A stretch of DNA of 64,000 bases, taken from NCBI RefSeq assembly GCF_020686965.1, contig NZ_JAJEPS010000004.1, positions 124,001-188,000 of the forward strand, read 5' to 3'. The stretch is from Hominiventricola filiformis. Lineage in GTDB: Bacteria > Bacillota > Clostridia > Lachnospirales > Lachnospiraceae. The position numbers and the translations under genes were made by a program. The notes beneath the pieces are model-generated. The model ran no database searches and was not told the origin of the DNA. It saw only the letters and a list, made by a program, of their open reading frames with translations. Below are positions 18,156 to 28,005 of the stretch, piece by piece. Every line of letters begins with the position of its first letter. The stretch's first letter is position 1.

Positions 18156-19376
18156 CTAGATATTTACACTAATGTTTTTTGGAGTATATCCATTCTCCTG
18201 CAGCGCTTTGATGATCCGCTGCTTGTGTTCGCTTCCAAATGCCTCCAGCGTGATCTTCAGCTCTACAGCTGCATTTCTGTTGATGCTGACAAACTGATTG
18301 TGATCCAGACGGATGACATTACCCTGTTCTTTAGCAATAACGGATGCCACGCGCACCAACTCACCCGGCTTATCCGGAAGAAGTACAGAGATGGAGAAAA
18401 TACGGTCTCTCTGAATTAATCCGTGCCGCACTACTGAAGACATAGTAATAATATCCATATTGCCACCACTTAAAATGCAGACAATCTTCTTATTCTTTAC
18501 ATCCAGATGCTTCAGGGCTGCCACGCTTAACAGTCCGGAGCCTTCCACGATCATCTTATGATTCTCTACCATGTCAAGGAATGCAACGATCAATTCGTCA
18601 TCCGGCACAGAAATGACCTGGTCGATATTCTTCTGGATGTACGGGAAGATCTTTTCGCCCGGTTTTCTGACAGCGGTACCATCTGCGATGGTTGCACTGT
18701 GGTCAAGACAGATTACCTCGCCTTTTTTCAGAGACTGTTCCATACAGTTTGCACCGGTTGGCTCCACACCGATCACTTTAATCTTCGAATTCAGCATTTT
18801 TGCCAGCGTTGCCACACCAGATGCGAGTCCGCCTCCTCCGATGGGAACCAGAATGTAGTCTACCAGAGGAAGTTCTTTGAAAATCTCCATGGAAATAGTT
18901 CCCTGTCCGGTTGCCACATCCAGATCATCAAATGGATGAATAAAGGTATAGCCATGCTCCTTGGAAAGCTCGACTGCATGCGCGCATGCCTCATCATAAT
19001 CATTTCCGTAGAGAACAACCTCTGCACCATACTCTTTGGTATGATTTACTTTAATCAGCGGTGTTGTAGTCGGCATTACGATAACAGCTTTGCAGCCATA
19101 CTCTCTTGCCGCATAGGCTACTCCCTGGGCATGGTTTCCAGCCGATGCAGTAATCAATCCTTTCTGACGGTCTTCCTCACTTAAGGTGCTGATCTTATAG
19201 TAGGCCCCACGGATTTTGAAAGCGCCGGTCTTCTGCATATTTTCCGGTTTCAGATATACCTTGTTTCCGGTCTGTTCGCTGAAGCACTGACTGTACATCA
19301 AGCCGGTCTTATTAGTGACCTTACCCACGATCTCGCAGGCCTCCTCAAATTTTTCCAAAGTCATTTTGTCTGCCAT
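18156..19376 (-). CDS. ilvA: Threonine ammonia-lyase with ACT domain
   Basis: PLP enzyme converting threonine to 2-oxobutanoate for isoleucine synthesis or catabolism. 406 residues: PLP lysine in KTGAFKIRGAYYK, glycine-rich phosphate loop PIGGGGLASGVA, and one C-terminal ACT-like domain from about residue 325. The length fits the single-ACT form common in Firmicutes (TdcB/IlvA-like). GGAGG lies ahead of the ATG. Downstream of ftsY by 51 bases without a clear terminator. Confidence 0.95.
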   Translation of the reverse strand: MADKMTLEKFEEACEIVGKVTNKTGLMYSQCFSEQTGNKVYLKPENMQKTGAFKIRGAYYKISTLSEEDRQKGLITASAGNHAQGVAYAAREYGCKAVIVMPTTTPLIKVNHTKEYGAEVVLYGNDYDEACAHAVELSKEHGYTFIHPFDDLDVATGQGTISMEIFKELPLVDYILVPIGGGGLASGVATLAKMLNSKIKVIGVEPTGANCMEQSLKKGEVICLDHSATIADGTAVRKPGEKIFPYIQKNIDQVISVPDDELIVAFLDMVENHKMIVEGSGLLSVAALKHLDVKNKKIVCILSGGNMDIITMSSVVRHGLIQRDRIFSISVLLPDKPGELVRVASVIAKEQGNVIRLDHNQFVSINRNAAVELKITLEAFGSEHKQRIIKALQENGYTPKNISVNI

Positions 19377-19427
19377 TGGTGTTTCCTCCTGTTGTAAAAT
19401 GTGTGTTTGTATTTGCGAAAATATATA

Positions 19428-20366
19428 TTAGTCTTCGGTCTCGGTCAGGAACAGTGCATTTACAAATGTGTCTGCATCAAATTTCTGTAAATCATCAATA
19501 TGTTCTCCGACACCGATGTACTTCACGGGAATATTGAGTTCGGACTGAATTGCCACTGCAATTCCACCCTTGGCGGTTCCGTCCAATTTCGTCAGAATGA
19601 TTCCGGTCAGGTCAGCCACCTCGCCGAACTGTCTTGCCTGCTCCAGCGCATTCTGACCGGTGGTTCCGTCCAGGACAACCAGAGTCTCACGGTAAGCATC
19701 CGGGAACTCCCTCTCAATAATGCGGTCGATCTTCTTCAGCTCTTCCATCAGATTCTTCTTATTATGAAGTCTGCCTGCTGTATCAATCAACAAAACGTCT
19801 GCTTTTCTGGCTTTTGCCGCACATACAGCATCGTAAACCACAGATGCCGGATCTGCACCTTCGCTGCCGCCGATAATCTCCACACCTGCGCGGTTCGCCC
19901 ACTCGGTGAGCTGCTCGCCTGCTGCCGCGCGGAACGTATCTGCTGCCGCCAGAATGACTTTTCTCCCCTGGTCTTTGAGCTTTCCGGCCAGTTTTCCAAC
20001 GGAAGTAGTCTTACCGACACCGTTGACACCGATCACCAGCACAACGGAAGTCCGATGTTCAAACTCATAGGCAGTCTCACCTACCTGCATCTGTTCTTTA
20101 ATGCTGTTGATCAGAAGTTCCTTGCATTCCTGCGGGTTCTTAATATGCTGCTCTTTTACTTTCTGTTTCAGATTGGCAATAATTGCGGTAGTCGCATTGA
20201 TGCCGATATCACCCATGACAAGGATCTCTTCGATCTCGTCATAAAAATCATCGTCAATATCCGAAAATCCGCTGAAAATAGCGTCCATGCCGGACACAAT
20301 GTTATTTCTGGTCTTTGTCAGACCCTCTGCCAGACGTCTGAAAAAACCTTTTCTCTCCTCTGCCAT
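19428..20366 (-). CDS. ftsY: Signal recognition particle receptor FtsY
   Basis: SRP-type GTPase docking ribosome-SRP complexes at the membrane. 312 residues with the NG domains: P-loop GVNGVGKTTSVGKLA, DTAGR, TKLDGTAKGG, and an N-domain helical bundle; the long acidic A domain of E. coli FtsY is absent, as usual in Firmicutes. It follows smc by 12 bases in the conserved rnc-smc-ftsY order. Confidence 0.97.
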   Translation of the reverse strand: MAEERKGFFRRLAEGLTKTRNNIVSGMDAIFSGFSDIDDDFYDEIEEILVMGDIGINATTAIIANLKQKVKEQHIKNPQECKELLINSIKEQMQVGETAYEFEHRTSVVLVIGVNGVGKTTSVGKLAGKLKDQGRKVILAAADTFRAAAGEQLTEWANRAGVEIIGGSEGADPASVVYDAVCAAKARKADVLLIDTAGRLHNKKNLMEELKKIDRIIEREFPDAYRETLVVLDGTTGQNALEQARQFGEVADLTGIILTKLDGTAKGGIAVAIQSELNIPVKYIGVGEHIDDLQKFDADTFVNALFLTETED

Positions 20367-20378
20367 AACATTTTCCTC

Positions 20379-23300
20379 CTATTTATCCAGATCATTTTCA
20401 ATCAGATTGACCGATACCAGAGTGGATACACCCTTCTCCTGCATGGTGATACCATACAGCCGGTCTGCCGCATTCATCGTACCACGTCTGTGGGTGATAA
20501 CAATAAACTGCGTATCTTTGGTAAGCTTATGTAAATATTTTGCAAAACGATCAACGTTGGAATCGTCCAGTGCTGCCTCGATCTCGTCCAGAAGACAGAA
20601 AGGAGACGGCTTTAAGTTCTGGATGGCGAACAAAAGCGCAATGGCAGTCAGTGCCTTCTCTCCACCGGACAGCTGCATCATGTTCTGCAGTTTCTTTCCA
20701 GGCGGCTGGGAAATAATCCGGATACCGGTCTCCAGCACATCGTCCTCGTCGATCAGCTCCAGTGTACCTTTTCCTCCGCCGAACAATTCTTTGAACGCCT
20801 TGTCAAACTCTGTCTGTATCAGTACAAACTGCTCTTTGAACTGCCGTTTCATACCTTCGTCCAGTTCGGAAATAATCTTTTTCAACGCCTCTTCCGCATC
20901 CTGCAGGTCATTTCTCTGACCATTCATGAAGGTATAACGTTCCGAGATTTCTTTATAATCATCAATGGCGTTCACATTAACATTTCCAAGTGCCTTAATC
21001 TCATCTTTCATCTGGCTGCAGTTCTTCTTCAGTTCCGAAAGGCTGGTATATTCTTCCTTTCTAAGCGGGAGTGCTGCATTATAGGTCAGTTCATATTCTG
21101 ACCACATATGGTTCATGAGACTCTCGGAATTCTCATCCAGTTTTTCCTTCTGACTGTTAATACGGAACAGTTCCTTATCCAGTTCATTCATTCTGGATGA
21201 TAACTCTTCTCTCTTTCCAAAGAAAGATTTGTGAGAAGCAGACTGCTCCTCCTTCTTCTCCTGAAGTTCTGCTGTCCGTTCCTCCAGCGAAGCAGTTTTC
21301 TCCGTGAGCAAATTCATTTCCTGTTTCAGAGCCTGAATGCCTTCCTCCCGGCTTCTGGTATCGGATTCTGACTGTTCCCGGCTAATCTTCAACTCTGCCT
21401 GTTCCTGCGTAACTCTTGCGATCTCACCTTCGATTCGCTTCAGATTGGATGCCGCAAATTCTGCTTTCTGTTTGATGGATGCTGTATCCAGATGCAGCTC
21501 TTCCAGTTCTTTTGCTGCTTCTGCTTCCAGTCCGCGATCCTCATCCAGTCGTTTCTGGTAAGTCTCCACTGCATAAGTGTGAGCTTTTTCCATACTCTCA
21601 GAATCCTTCAATTCTGTCTGATTCTGCTCTTTCAGTGCTGCGATTTCCTGTGTCTGGTGAAGCAGTTCTGCCTCCTCTTTTCTGAGAGAAGAAAGTCCAC
21701 TTCCAGCGGCTTCCCGCTGTGCTTTCAGTTGTTCCACATTCATGCGGGCCGTATTCTCACGTACACGGATCTCCTGCAGCACTGCTGCATTCTGATCGAG
21801 CTGTGAATAGCAGCTACTGCGGTCGTTCTGGAATTCCACCAATTTTGCTCTGGCAGTTTCCAGTATTTTTCGTGACTGTTCTACCTTTTCCCGCAGTTCC
21901 TCAATCTCGCGGTTTCTGCTTAAAAGGCTGCTGCTGTTTCGGAAAGAACCACCTGTCATGGAACCTCCCGGATTTAAGGATTCTCCTTCCAGTGTTACAA
22001 TTCGCAGCATATGGTGATATTTTCTCTGCAGAGCAATCGCATGATCGATCTGATCCACAACCAGCGTCCTGCCAAGAAGCTGCGCCATAATATTCCGGTA
22101 TCTGGCATCGGTCTGCACCAGCGTGTGGGCAAGGCCAATAACGCCCGGCTCTTTTAATGCCTGCAGGTTTTTAAATTCCTGCACGTTTCTGACTGCTGTC
22201 AGCGGTAAAAATGTCACCCGGCCAAAACGGTTCTGTTTCAGATACTGGATCAGGCGTTTTGCTGTCTCCTCATCTTCTGTAACTACATTCTGAATACTTC
22301 CGCCAAGTGCGGTCTCAATAGCAGTTTCATAGGTCTTTTCCGTCTGAATCAGGTCTGCAACCACGCCGCAGATGCCCTGCTCCTGATTTTTCCGCTCCAT
22401 GATTTTACGGATACTTCCACCATAACCATCATATCGCTCCGCAAGATTCTGTAAGGATTCCAACCTCGATGCTTCTCTGTGATAAGCGGTCTGACCGTCT
22501 TCCAGTCTCTTTCTGCAGATCGTAATCTGCTGCTGAAGCCCGGCAATTTTCTTTTCTGCTGCTTCGCGCTCTGCATTTTTCTCCTGAAGTTCCTTCTGCA
22601 CAGCTGCAAGTTCTTCTTCCCGTGCTTTCAGTAGTTCTTCCTGACCCATCTCCTCGCTTCGCATCTGAATCAGCTTCTGATTCACTTCTGCTTTCCGGAT
22701 CTGAATCTGCTCCGTCATAGCCGCATAGCGCTGCAGTTTTCCCTTAATCGTTGCCCGATTATTCAGGAGTGCCATAATCTCGCTTTTACTATTTTCAATA
22801 TTGGTCTGACTGTCTGCAATACGCTGCTGTATTTCCTGTAATTTCCGGTCAGCTGCCTCCTGTACTTTCTCTGCCTGTGCAAGCTCTGTATCCAGATCCG
22901 TCTTTTCTTTGAGCACTTCTGCTCTTTCTTTTTCACGCACGAGAAGTTCTTTTTCCATACTCTCCATGCGTTCCTGATAATGTCTGGAACTCAACTTTGC
23001 AGAACGGGCCTGTTCCTCAAGGACTGCAATCTGTCCTTTCACCTGCTGCTTTTCGACTCTCGCCTGCGCTGCATTTTCTTTTGCCTGATCAATTTCCCGC
23101 TCTACTGCTTCCAGTTCTTTTTCAATCCGCTCATACTCAAGCTTTGTGTTCTCAAAAGCGTCTGTCGTCTCAGCCAGATCTGACTTGGCAGCATTTTCTG
23201 CCTCTTCCAGTCTGGTAAGCTGTGCTTTCATGTTTTCCATCTCCATGAGGAATACATGTACTTCATACTCTTTCAGAATTTCTCTCTTCTTCAGGTATTC

Positions 23301-23939
23301 TCTCGCCTTTTCCGACTGACGTTCCAAAGGTCCCAACTGTTTTTCCAACTCTGTGAGAATATCGTTAACACGCAGAAGGTTCTGTTTTTCGTCTTCCAGT
23401 TTTTTCTCCGCGGTCTTCTTGCGCTTCTTGAATTTTACGATACCGGTAGCCTCATCAAAAAGCTCTCTGGCTTCTTCCGGCTTGGTACTTAAGATCCGGT
23501 CAATCTGACCCTGTCCGATAATAGAATAGCCTTCTTTACCTATACCGGTATCATAGAAAAGTTCCTGGATATCCTTCAGTCTGCAGACAGTTCCATTTAA
23601 AAGATATTCGCTCTCCCCTGATCGGTATAACCGTCTGGTAACCGTTACTTCCTCATATGCCACGGAAAGCTTGTGGTCTGAGTTATCCATGGTAATGGCA
23701 ACCGATGCAAAGCTTAACGGTTTTCGGTTCTCCGTTCCTGAGAAAATAACATCCTGCATGGTACCGCCTCGCAGCTGCTTCACACGCTGCTCACCTAATA
23801 CCCAGCGCACCGCATCAGCTACATTACTTTTTCCGGAGCCGTTCGGACCTACAATTCCCGTAATGCCGTTATGAAATTCAAATACGATCTTATTTGCGAA
23901 GGATTTGAACCCCTGCACCTCTATACTTTTTAAATACAT
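20379..23939 (-). CDS. smc: Chromosome segregation protein SMC
   Basis: Condensin ATPase of 1186 residues: N-terminal Walker A GPNGSGKSN, long coiled coil, central hinge around residues 500-670 (GGSIQNVVTEDEE to LNPGGSMTGGSF), second coiled coil, then the ABC signature LSGGEKALTAIALLFA and Walker B region FCLLDEIEAALD. Full length and uninterrupted. Start overlaps rnc by ten bases. Confidence 0.98.
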   Translation of the reverse strand: MYLKSIEVQGFKSFANKIVFEFHNGITGIVGPNGSGKSNVADAVRWVLGEQRVKQLRGGTMQDVIFSGTENRKPLSFASVAITMDNSDHKLSVAYEEVTVTRRLYRSGESEYLLNGTVCRLKDIQELFYDTGIGKEGYSIIGQGQIDRILSTKPEEARELFDEATGIVKFKKRKKTAEKKLEDEKQNLLRVNDILTELEKQLGPLERQSEKAREYLKKREILKEYEVHVFLMEMENMKAQLTRLEEAENAAKSDLAETTDAFENTKLEYERIEKELEAVEREIDQAKENAAQARVEKQQVKGQIAVLEEQARSAKLSSRHYQERMESMEKELLVREKERAEVLKEKTDLDTELAQAEKVQEAADRKLQEIQQRIADSQTNIENSKSEIMALLNNRATIKGKLQRYAAMTEQIQIRKAEVNQKLIQMRSEEMGQEELLKAREEELAAVQKELQEKNAEREAAEKKIAGLQQQITICRKRLEDGQTAYHREASRLESLQNLAERYDGYGGSIRKIMERKNQEQGICGVVADLIQTEKTYETAIETALGGSIQNVVTEDEETAKRLIQYLKQNRFGRVTFLPLTAVRNVQEFKNLQALKEPGVIGLAHTLVQTDARYRNIMAQLLGRTLVVDQIDHAIALQRKYHHMLRIVTLEGESLNPGGSMTGGSFRNSSSLLSRNREIEELREKVEQSRKILETARAKLVEFQNDRSSCYSQLDQNAAVLQEIRVRENTARMNVEQLKAQREAAGSGLSSLRKEEAELLHQTQEIAALKEQNQTELKDSESMEKAHTYAVETYQKRLDEDRGLEAEAAKELEELHLDTASIKQKAEFAASNLKRIEGEIARVTQEQAELKISREQSESDTRSREEGIQALKQEMNLLTEKTASLEERTAELQEKKEEQSASHKSFFGKREELSSRMNELDKELFRINSQKEKLDENSESLMNHMWSEYELTYNAALPLRKEEYTSLSELKKNCSQMKDEIKALGNVNVNAIDDYKEISERYTFMNGQRNDLQDAEEALKKIISELDEGMKRQFKEQFVLIQTEFDKAFKELFGGGKGTLELIDEDDVLETGIRIISQPPGKKLQNMMQLSGGEKALTAIALLFAIQNLKPSPFCLLDEIEAALDDSNVDRFAKYLHKLTKDTQFIVITHRRGTMNAADRLYGITMQEKGVSTLVSVNLIENDLDK

Positions 23940-24625
23940 ACATCTTTTCCTGTCAGAGCATGATAAGCTGCTTCCTGCTCTGCCGCTTTCTTTGTTCTGC
24001 CGACACCGCGGCCGATGACACGGTCACCCAGCCTTGCCTCCACAATAAACTGTTTCAGATGATCCGGTCCCTCTTCTCCCACCAGTTCATAATGCAGAGT
24101 ATCCGCATGATGGGCCTGAATCCGTTCCTGTAAAATGGTCTTGCTATCAAAAAAGAGCTGTTTGTGTTCCAAATCGTCCAGTACAAATTTTGCGATAAAC
24201 TCTTTTGCGCTAGTAAAACCACCATCCAGATGAATTGCTCCGATCAGTGCTTCAAATGCATCTGAAGTAATCGAAGCTCTTAAACGTCCTCCGCTTAATT
24301 CCTCACCTTTTCCCAGCAGGATGTAATCTCCCAGCGGAATACTTTTTGCACAGAATGCCAGACTCTGCTCACATACAATACTCGCTCTTGTCTTCGTAGC
24401 ATCCCCTTCCGGCATCTCCGGAAATTTCTCATATAAATACTCACTGGTTGTCAGCTCCAGCACTGCATCTCCCAGAAATTCCAGACGTTCATTACTCCGC
24501 AGTCTGCCCATATGGTGCTCATTGGCATAGGAGCTGTGACGCATGGCCTGTTCCAGAAGATCCTTGTCATGGAAGGTATATCCTATCTTCTCTTCCAGTT
24601 CTTTTAATTTATTCTTCATATCCAT
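23930..24625 (-). CDS. rnc: Ribonuclease III
   Basis: Double-stranded RNA endonuclease, 231 residues: signature NERLEFLGDAVLEL, second acidic site ITSDAFEALIGAIHLDGG, and a C-terminal double-stranded RNA-binding domain (IVEARLGDRVIGRGVGRTKKAAEQ). GGAG lies nine bases before the ATG at 24625; a second ATG two codons on is possible. An intrinsic hairpin lies between acpP and this gene, so its expression may be partial read-through from acpP. Confidence 0.97.
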   Translation of the reverse strand: MDMKNKLKELEEKIGYTFHDKDLLEQAMRHSSYANEHHMGRLRSNERLEFLGDAVLELTTSEYLYEKFPEMPEGDATKTRASIVCEQSLAFCAKSIPLGDYILLGKGEELSGGRLRASITSDAFEALIGAIHLDGGFTSAKEFIAKFVLDDLEHKQLFFDSKTILQERIQAHHADTLHYELVGEEGPDHLKQFIVEARLGDRVIGRGVGRTKKAAEQEAAYHALTGKDVCI

Positions 24626-24644
24626 TTCATTCTTCTCCGGAAAG

Positions 24645-24674
24645 AAAAAGCCCCTTTCTACCGAAGGGGCTTTT
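24645..24674 (-). terminator. Hairpin/attenuator between acpP and rnc
   Basis: On the minus strand GAAAAGCCCC and GGGGCTTTTTC pair across a 10-base loop and are followed by further T residues; it probably lets acpP be made in excess over rnc-smc-ftsY. Confidence 0.75.
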
Positions 24675-24681
24675 CATTTGT

Positions 24682-24912
24682 CTAGTTTATTGCATTTTTA
24701 ATCTGCTCAACAGCATCCCCGACTGATACGATCTTCTCAGCGTCCTCGTTTGAAATCTCAATATCAAATTCCTCTTCGATGCCCATAATAATCTGAAATA
24801 CATCCAGGGAATCCGCTCCCAGGTCATCCACAAAGGTAGTGTCCATTGTGATCTCGTCCGCATCCACATTCAATACTTCCGCAATGATTTCCCGTAATTT
24901 GTCAAATTCCAT
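24682..24912 (-). CDS. acpP: Acyl carrier protein
   Basis: Housekeeping fatty-acid carrier, 76 residues, with phosphopantetheine Ser35 in DDLGADSLDVF. I chose the ATG at 24912, ten bases after GGAAGG; a TTG three codons upstream abuts the ribosome site and is unlikely. Adjacent to plsX, as is common in Firmicutes. Confidence 0.97.
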   Translation of the reverse strand: MEFDKLREIIAEVLNVDADEITMDTTFVDDLGADSLDVFQIIMGIEEEFDIEISNEDAEKIVSVGDAVEQIKNAIN

Positions 24913-24927
24913 GATTTTCAATCCTTC

Positions 24928-25941
24928 CTAGTTTTCTTCTGCCTGAATCCCGGCTTTGATTTTATCGTTCATCCGCTGTTCCGTGAAGGTTACACACTGG
25001 ATGATGGAATTACGCACTTCCACTGCCTTAGAACTTCCATGAGTCTTCACTACCAGACCTTTCAGTCCAAGCATCGGTGCGCCTCCGTACTGGCTGGTGT
25101 CAAAGCGTTTCAGCGTCTGCTTCAATGCCGGTTTTACCAGCAGTGCGCCAATCTTGCTGCGCAGACTTGTCATCATACCTTTTTTCACCATGGAGATCAG
25201 CGTTGCGCCGACTCCTTCGTAGAGTTTCAGGATAATATTGCCGGCAAATGCCTCGCATACAATGACATCCGCATATCCGGACGGAATATCACGCGCCTCA
25301 ATGCTTCCGATGAAATTGATATCCTTGCACTCTTTCAAAAGCGGGAACGTTTCCTTTACAAGTGCATTGCCTTTTTCTTCCTCGGCACCGATATTCACAA
25401 TCGCTACTCTGGGGTTCTGAATGCCCATTACATTCTCCATGTAGATGGAACCCATCTTTGCAAACTGTACCAGATGGGAAGGTCTTGCATCCACATTGGC
25501 TCCGCAGTCAATTAACAGGGAAGCTCCCTTCTCAGTAGGTAAAAGCGGAGCAAGCGGCGGACGTTCCACACCTTTCAGCCTTCCAACGATCAGCTGTCCT
25601 CCTACAAGAACGGCTCCTGTGCTTCCTGCCCCTACAAAGGCATCTGCCTCACCATTCTTCACCAGTTTCATGGCTACTACAATAGAAGAATCTTTCTTTG
25701 TACGAATTGCCTGTACCGGCGGCTCTGCCATCTCAATCACTTCAGACGCGTTCACCACTTCCACTCTGGCTTCATCATAAGAATATTTCTTCAGTTCCGC
25801 ACGGACTGTCTCTTCCGGACCTACCAGAATCACTTTCAGATCTTTTCGAAGTTCAAGTGCTTCCACAGCTCCCTTCACAATCTCCAGCGGTGCGTTGTCT
25901 CCGCCCATGGCATCGACTGCCACTCTCACCAGTTCCTGCAT
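24928..25941 (-). CDS. plsX: Phosphate acyltransferase PlsX
   Basis: Makes acyl-phosphate from acyl-ACP for the PlsY route of phospholipid synthesis. 337 residues: AVDAMGGDNAP at the N-terminus and GAGSTGAVLVGG are diagnostic. AAGGAGG precedes the ATG and a strong promoter lies just upstream, so this is the first gene of the plsX-acpP-rnc-smc-ftsY run. The usual upstream neighbour rpmF is instead about 7 kb away. Confidence 0.97.
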   Translation of the reverse strand: MQELVRVAVDAMGGDNAPLEIVKGAVEALELRKDLKVILVGPEETVRAELKKYSYDEARVEVVNASEVIEMAEPPVQAIRTKKDSSIVVAMKLVKNGEADAFVGAGSTGAVLVGGQLIVGRLKGVERPPLAPLLPTEKGASLLIDCGANVDARPSHLVQFAKMGSIYMENVMGIQNPRVAIVNIGAEEEKGNALVKETFPLLKECKDINFIGSIEARDIPSGYADVIVCEAFAGNIILKLYEGVGATLISMVKKGMMTSLRSKIGALLVKPALKQTLKRFDTSQYGGAPMLGLKGLVVKTHGSSKAVEVRNSIIQCVTFTEQRMNDKIKAGIQAEEN

Positions 25942-25967
25942 GCTTTCTCCTCCTTGTCATCTATATC

Positions 25968-25996
25968 ATAATACGAAAAGCATTTCCCGAAGTCAA
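25968..25996 (-). promoter_or_regulatory. Promoter of plsX operon
   Basis: TTGACT (25991-25996), 17-base spacer, TATTAT (25968-25973) on the minus strand, 27 bases ahead of the plsX start. Confidence 0.8.
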
Positions 25997-26022
25997 TAGT
26001 TTCCCTTTAAAAAAGCGAAAAA

Positions 26023-26063
26023 GAAAAAACAGGATGCATGCCTTTTCCCGCAATGCATCCTGT
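26023..26063 (-). terminator. Intrinsic terminator after the EIIA gene
   Basis: Minus strand ACAGGATGCAT and ATGCATCCTGT form an 11-bp stem followed by a T6 run. Confidence 0.85.
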
Positions 26064-26082
26064 ATTCATTTTCATAAACAGA

Positions 26083-26574
26083 CTATTTCCATTCTGCCAC
26101 AACAGTCTCTCCTGCTACAGCATCCATTCCCGTCTGATAGGAAACTCCCGCGGATTTATCTCCTTCCATTACGATCTGCATTACTTCCATGCAATATCCT
26201 TTTGCTTCCAGGGCTTCTCTGTCAAAATGGATCAGTTTTGCACCTGCTTCTACTTTATCCCCGTTCTTGATATAAGATTCAAATCCTTCACCCTTCAGTT
26301 CTACCGTATCAACGCCGATATGAATCAGAATCTCAATACCGCCTTCCAGCTCCAGTCCGACTGCATGATTACTGTCATCCATGGTAACCGTCACAGTTCC
26401 TGCTGCCGGGGCAACCACTACCTCACCCGTCGGCTGGATTACTACACCATTTCCAAGTGCACAGGACGAAAATACCGGATCCTTTGCCTCGCTCATAGGA
26501 ATTACCTTACCATCTGCAGCTGCCGTCATCTTATATCCTTCCGGCGCTTTTTTCTTCTTAAAAAAATCAAACAT
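26083..26574 (-). CDS. PTS glucose-type EIIA component
   Basis: 163 residues from the ATG at 26574 (AGGAGG six bases ahead). The EIIA-Glc (Crr-like) fold is evident: APAAGTVTVTMDDSNHAVG holds a first histidine and GGIEILIHIGVDTVELKG holds the phosphorylated His in LIHIGVDT. It should pass phosphate from HPr to an EIIB domain. It is the second gene of an operon with an EIIC lacking EIIB, so its EIIB partner is probably the neighbouring EIICB (inference). Confidence 0.93.
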   Translation of the reverse strand: MFDFFKKKKAPEGYKMTAAADGKVIPMSEAKDPVFSSCALGNGVVIQPTGEVVVAPAAGTVTVTMDDSNHAVGLELEGGIEILIHIGVDTVELKGEGFESYIKNGDKVEAGAKLIHFDREALEAKGYCMEVMQIVMEGDKSAGVSYQTGMDAVAGETVVAEWK

Positions 26575-26668
26575 ATTCTTCCTCCTGCTCTTTGGGCTTT
26601 CATCCTTCCCTGCTATGTTGTCCAGTATATCAAAGGCTTTAAGCAACGTCTATTCATTATTTCCTGCT

Positions 26669-27841
26669 CTATATGGAAGATTTTGTTTTTTCCATAGGTA
26701 CCCGTCCGGGCGTCTTTATTCTGAAACGCTGGATACAGAAACGAAACAGACCATAATACAGGAGACCAAACAACAGTCCCACAGGCCAGAGAATCCACGG
26801 ATTTTCCGCCATCGGCGCATTTAACGACAGTATGTAATCCAGAAGGTCAGCGCTGAAATTAAATCCGACGCGGAACGGCAGAACCGCACATACAAATCCT
26901 GACAGTCCCGTCAGCAATGCATGAAGCAGAAACAGTTCCGGTGCCAGGAACATAAAGGAAAATTCCAGTGGTTCCGTTACTCCGGTCAGTACAGAGCAGA
27001 TAGAAGCAGTCAGAAGCAGTCCTCCCGCCATCTTCTTATATTCCGGAAACGCAGTATGGTACATGGCCAACGCAGCCCCGGGGAGTCCGAAAATCATAAC
27101 CGGGAAAAAACCGGTCATATACATGCCAGTCTGTCCATAGACTCCTGTTCCGCTCCAGAACTGATTCAGATCGGAAATTCCTGCCACATCAAACCAGAAT
27201 ACGGAATTCAGCGCATGATGAAGGCCACTTGGAATCAACAGCCGGTTCAGAAATGTATAGACACCTGCTCCAAGCGCCCCTGTCTCTACCAGGGATTCTC
27301 CCAGATATACACAGATCCCATAAAGCGGCGGCCACAAAAACAGAAAAGCCAGTGATGCGGCTGCAGACTGTGCAACAGCCATCAGAATTGCAAGCCGTTT
27401 TCCGCCAAATACATGCAGCAAACCATCAAAATGACATTTCCGATAAGTATCACTGCAGTACGCTCCCAGCATACCGCAGAAAATTCCAACCAGCTGATTG
27501 TCAATATGTTCAAAAGAAGAGGCATCAACCATGTCTCCTGTCAGAATCAGCACATTGTCAACTGTCAGAATCTGCTGAACCACAATCCAGCTGGCAACAC
27601 CTGCCAGTGCAGCTGTCCCGTCCTGCTCATCGGCCATCCCCACAGCCACACCGAGGGTAAACAGAAGACTCATATTGTCGATCAATGCCTTTCCTGCAGC
27701 CACCAGAACCCGTGAAAGCAGATAACTGTCCCCGTGACCAATCGGATCCATCCAGAACCCGATTCCCATCAAAAGTCCTGCCACCGGCAGACATGCCACC
27801 GGCAGCATTAAAGCCCGTCCAAGGCGATACGCATATTTCAC
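26669..27841 (-). CDS. PTS EIIC membrane component without EIIB domain (glucose/GlcNAc family)
   Basis: About 390 residues from a GTG at 27841 preceded by AGAGGGAG; the start aligns with the paralogue next door (KYAYRLGRALMLPVACLPV versus KYLQKLGKSLMLPVACLPV). The permease core matches the paralogue including the substrate-site region LIPSGLHHALNSVFWFD and GVTEPLEFSFMFLAPEL. It ends just after the RIKTPGR linker, where the paralogue continues into EIIB, so the phosphocysteine domain is missing. An upstream ATG at 27874 would leave almost no leader. It may borrow EIIB or act as a sugar sensor (inference). Confidence 0.85.
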   Translation of the reverse strand: MKYAYRLGRALMLPVACLPVAGLLMGIGFWMDPIGHGDSYLLSRVLVAAGKALIDNMSLLFTLGVAVGMADEQDGTAALAGVASWIVVQQILTVDNVLILTGDMVDASSFEHIDNQLVGIFCGMLGAYCSDTYRKCHFDGLLHVFGGKRLAILMAVAQSAAASLAFLFLWPPLYGICVYLGESLVETGALGAGVYTFLNRLLIPSGLHHALNSVFWFDVAGISDLNQFWSGTGVYGQTGMYMTGFFPVMIFGLPGAALAMYHTAFPEYKKMAGGLLLTASICSVLTGVTEPLEFSFMFLAPELFLLHALLTGLSGFVCAVLPFRVGFNFSADLLDYILSLNAPMAENPWILWPVGLLFGLLYYGLFRFCIQRFRIKTPGRVPMEKTKSSI

Positions 27842-27879
27842 AGCATTACTCCCTCTTTTGCCGTATATTGCCATAATGT

Positions 27880-27917
27880 TATCATATTATGATAGCAAAT
27901 CACCTCTCTTATGTCAA
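27880..27917 (-). promoter_or_regulatory. Promoter of EIIC-EIIA operon with palindrome over the -10
   Basis: TTGACA (27912-27917), 17-base spacer, TATCAT (27889-27894) on the minus strand. The -10 is one arm of an inverted repeat, TATCAT/ATGATA around three bases (27880-27894), a possible operator. Confidence 0.7.
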
Positions 27918-27941
27918 ATGCTCTGTCTTTATTTCTGTATG

Positions 27942-27970
27942 AAAAAAGCCCCGGAAACCGGAGCTTTTTT
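27942..27970 (-). terminator. Intrinsic terminator after EIICB
   Basis: AAAAAAGCTCCGG and CCGGGGCTTTTTTC pair on the minus strand around a short TTT loop, with T6; A/T runs on both sides. Confidence 0.85.
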
Positions 27971-28005
27971 CTGAATATATGTGTGTTTTAGGATAGTGGA
28001 TGTAA

